64,000 nucleotides of DNA from Psychrobacter glaciei (GTDB taxonomy: Bacteria > Pseudomonadota > Gammaproteobacteria > Pseudomonadales > Moraxellaceae): the NCBI RefSeq assembly GCF_014652895.1, contig NZ_BMZR01000001.1:186001-250000 (forward strand). Reading direction: 5' to 3'. Every line of letters starts with the position of its first letter. Positions within the stretch are counted from its first letter, which is position 1. Under the pieces are notes generated by a model. It saw nothing but the letters and a program-made list of their open reading frames with translations. It did no database searches and had not been told where the DNA came from. Position numbers and translations under genes: made by a program. Of this stretch, positions 63,114 to 64,000 are shown in pieces.

Positions 63114-63275
63114 TTTGTGCGCTCCTATGCGTAAAAACGTGTGTAAATATGTCTTAAATAGCTGATATAACTAGCTTTTACACGGTTTTGACGCTATAAT
63201 AAAGGTCTGGTTTGGTAACTATTGAGCCACTATAAAGTTCTTGGTTTGGGGCTTTTAGCTCAAATAATTTGACGA

Positions 63276-63310
63276 AACAGCCCTCACAATTGTGAGGGCT
63301 GTTTTTTTGA
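63276..63310. terminator. Terminator upstream of the integrase gene
   Basis: ACAGCCCTCACAATTGTGAGGGCTGT is a near-continuous palindrome (12-13 bp arms, minimal loop; key bases AGCCCTCAC and GTGAGGGCT) followed by T7. Mostly plus-strand oriented, but for minus-strand genes it follows the 63322 stop codon. Confidence 0.75.
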
Positions 63311-63321
63311 CCATAGTATAG

Positions 63322-63588
63322 TCATTTGATAAACCTGTCATCAATGATGATTGAGAACGGGTTGTCTATATCCAGTTTCATTGTTTTGGCCTTCTTATGC
63401 GCCAGTCTAGTGAGTTCATCTATACCGTATGGCTTGTTGTTATGTAAGATAATGCTGCCATCTGGCATCTTTTTGATGGGAGATTTTCTACCCATGCGGT
63501 CACGGTTTAGGTGCTCGTTGACCATATTTTCATCAGTCGCTATACAAACTCTGTCACGGCAACGATATAAACTTAATGGCAATGGCAT
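63322..63588 (-). CDS. Small phage protein of unknown function
   Basis: 88 residues from ATG 63588 (MPLPLSLYRCRDRVCIATDE), chosen because GGAGGT lies 5 nt upstream; the frame is open to 63621. Basic, soluble; a possible short helix RLAHKKAKTMKLD near the middle-to-end. No family recognised. It starts 2 bp after the stop of the zinc-finger gene, so the two are coupled. Confidence 0.75.
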   Translation of the reverse strand: MPLPLSLYRCRDRVCIATDENMVNEHLNRDRMGRKSPIKKMPDGSIILHNNKPYGIDELTRLAHKKAKTMKLDIDNPFSIIIDDRFIK

Positions 63589-63590
63589 GA

Positions 63591-63788
63591 CTACCTCCGA
63601 CGCTCGATAATATTTTGGCAATCAATGCAGTGAGTGACGCCGCCAAGCGCACGGCGTCGCTCGGGGATGTCTTCACCACATTCCATGCATTCTAACAATG
63701 ATGGACTGTCAAAGCGTGCAGCTTTGGCTAGGTTACGTTCAAGTTCTTCTTGCGCTTGGTCATTTGCGCGGTCGATAATGTCGCTCAT
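63591..63788 (-). CDS. TraR/DksA-family zinc-finger protein (P2 orf82-like)
   Basis: 65 residues. ECMECGEDIPERRRALGGVTHCIDCQ has the four-Cys CxxC-x17-CxxC finger of TraR/DksA C4-type proteins, with an N-terminal helix. Such small versions occur in P2 and related phages in the early region, where they may bind RNA polymerase's secondary channel. Overlaps or abuts neighbours on both sides, so part of an early operon. Confidence 0.9.
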   Translation of the reverse strand: MSDIIDRANDQAQEELERNLAKAARFDSPSLLECMECGEDIPERRRALGGVTHCIDCQNIIERRR

Positions 63789-63998
63789 TTAAAATTCCTT
63801 TAATTTTTTGATTAGTTGTTCGTCAGTCATTGCTAGCATTTCTTCAATTCTGATGTTATCGATGAAGAACCCACCGCCTGAATCGTCATTTGCTGCATTT
63901 CGATTAAGCCACACGAGACCGTCTGCTACCCAAAGCATCATTTTCAAAGGCTTTAGTCTTTCGTTTAGCGGTTCTAATGTTTTTCTCATGCCATTCAT
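63789..63998 (-). CDS. Small phage protein of unknown function, may extend past the window
   Basis: 69 residues from ATG 63998 or 66 from ATG 63989. The frame is open to the window edge so the true start may lie outside. Helical and amphipathic at both ends (TLEPLNERLKPLK; EEMLAMTDEQLIKKLKEF), with a Gly-rich centre (DDSGGGFF). No family recognised. Its stop is 1 bp before the zinc-finger gene. Confidence 0.65.
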   Translation of the reverse strand: MNGMRKTLEPLNERLKPLKMMLWVADGLVWLNRNAANDDSGGGFFIDNIRIEEMLAMTDEQLIKKLKEF

Positions 63999-64000
63999 TG

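Overview
The window (about 45% GC by eye) looks like chromosome of a psychrotolerant gamma-proteobacterium of the Moraxellaceae, most likely Psychrobacter. Support comes from the style of the core genes (gyrA, waaA, rsmE, rnz, cls, cmoM, rarD), an AlkK-type acyl-CoA ligase, and several short dispersed repeats. No species can be named from sequence alone.

Layout. (1) 1-19465 is the late half of a P2-like contractile-tail prophage. Gene order follows P2 read backwards: tape measure T, chaperone E/E', tube FII, sheath FI (split in two), fibre H, an unknown gene, I, J, W, V, a com-dam DNA-modification cassette, S, R, lysis genes, X, L, M, N, O on the minus strand, then P and Q on the plus strand. 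Genes U, D and the whole early region (integrase, repressor, replication) are not visible. (2) 19466-20203 has no genes but is rich in structure: a ladder of 10-bp TGATGC repeats, at least ten copies of the heptamer GGTAATA in both orientations, a tRNA/tmRNA-3'-end-like attachment candidate and a terminator. (3) 20250-61330 is ordinary host chromosome: a lipoprotein, a ribbon-helix-helix protein, tRNA-Asn, an SMR efflux/TetR pair, the choline-to-glycine-betaine genes betB-betA-betT, an amine oxidase, an acyl-CoA ligase, a siderophore-interacting reductase with a Fur box, tRNA-Asp and tRNA-Val, cardiolipin synthase, waaA-rsmE, an iron ABC transporter, cmoM, a lipase-like lipoprotein, gyrA, two tandem rarD paralogues, a GST, rnz, an AAA ATPase and a protein kinase. 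(4) 61411-64000 is the left end of a second mobile element: an attachment-like core matching the first at 18 of 19 bases, an AT-rich tract, a tyrosine integrase and small phage genes including a TraR/DksA-type zinc-finger protein.

How parts work together. In the prophage, P/Q/O/N/M/L build and fill the head, FI/FII/E/T the tail, V/W/J/I/H the baseplate and fibres, and GH108 endolysin plus membrane proteins would lyse the cell. Two 25-bp inverted repeats of identical geometry sit in front of V and between O and P, where P2 has activator-dependent late promoters. In the host part, BetT imports choline and BetA and BetB oxidise it to the osmoprotectant glycine betaine; no BetI-like repressor is present.

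Most interesting observations: a tail sheath gene divided by a roughly 525-bp insertion whose end is a single in-frame stop with an overlapping ribosome binding site; a Com/adenine-methylase pair with a 7-bp hairpin covering the methylase start, like the Mu com-mom switch; the iteron region beside the portal gene; the two facing attachment-like cores; and four families of miniature repeats, three of them with more than one copy or long terminal inverted repeats.
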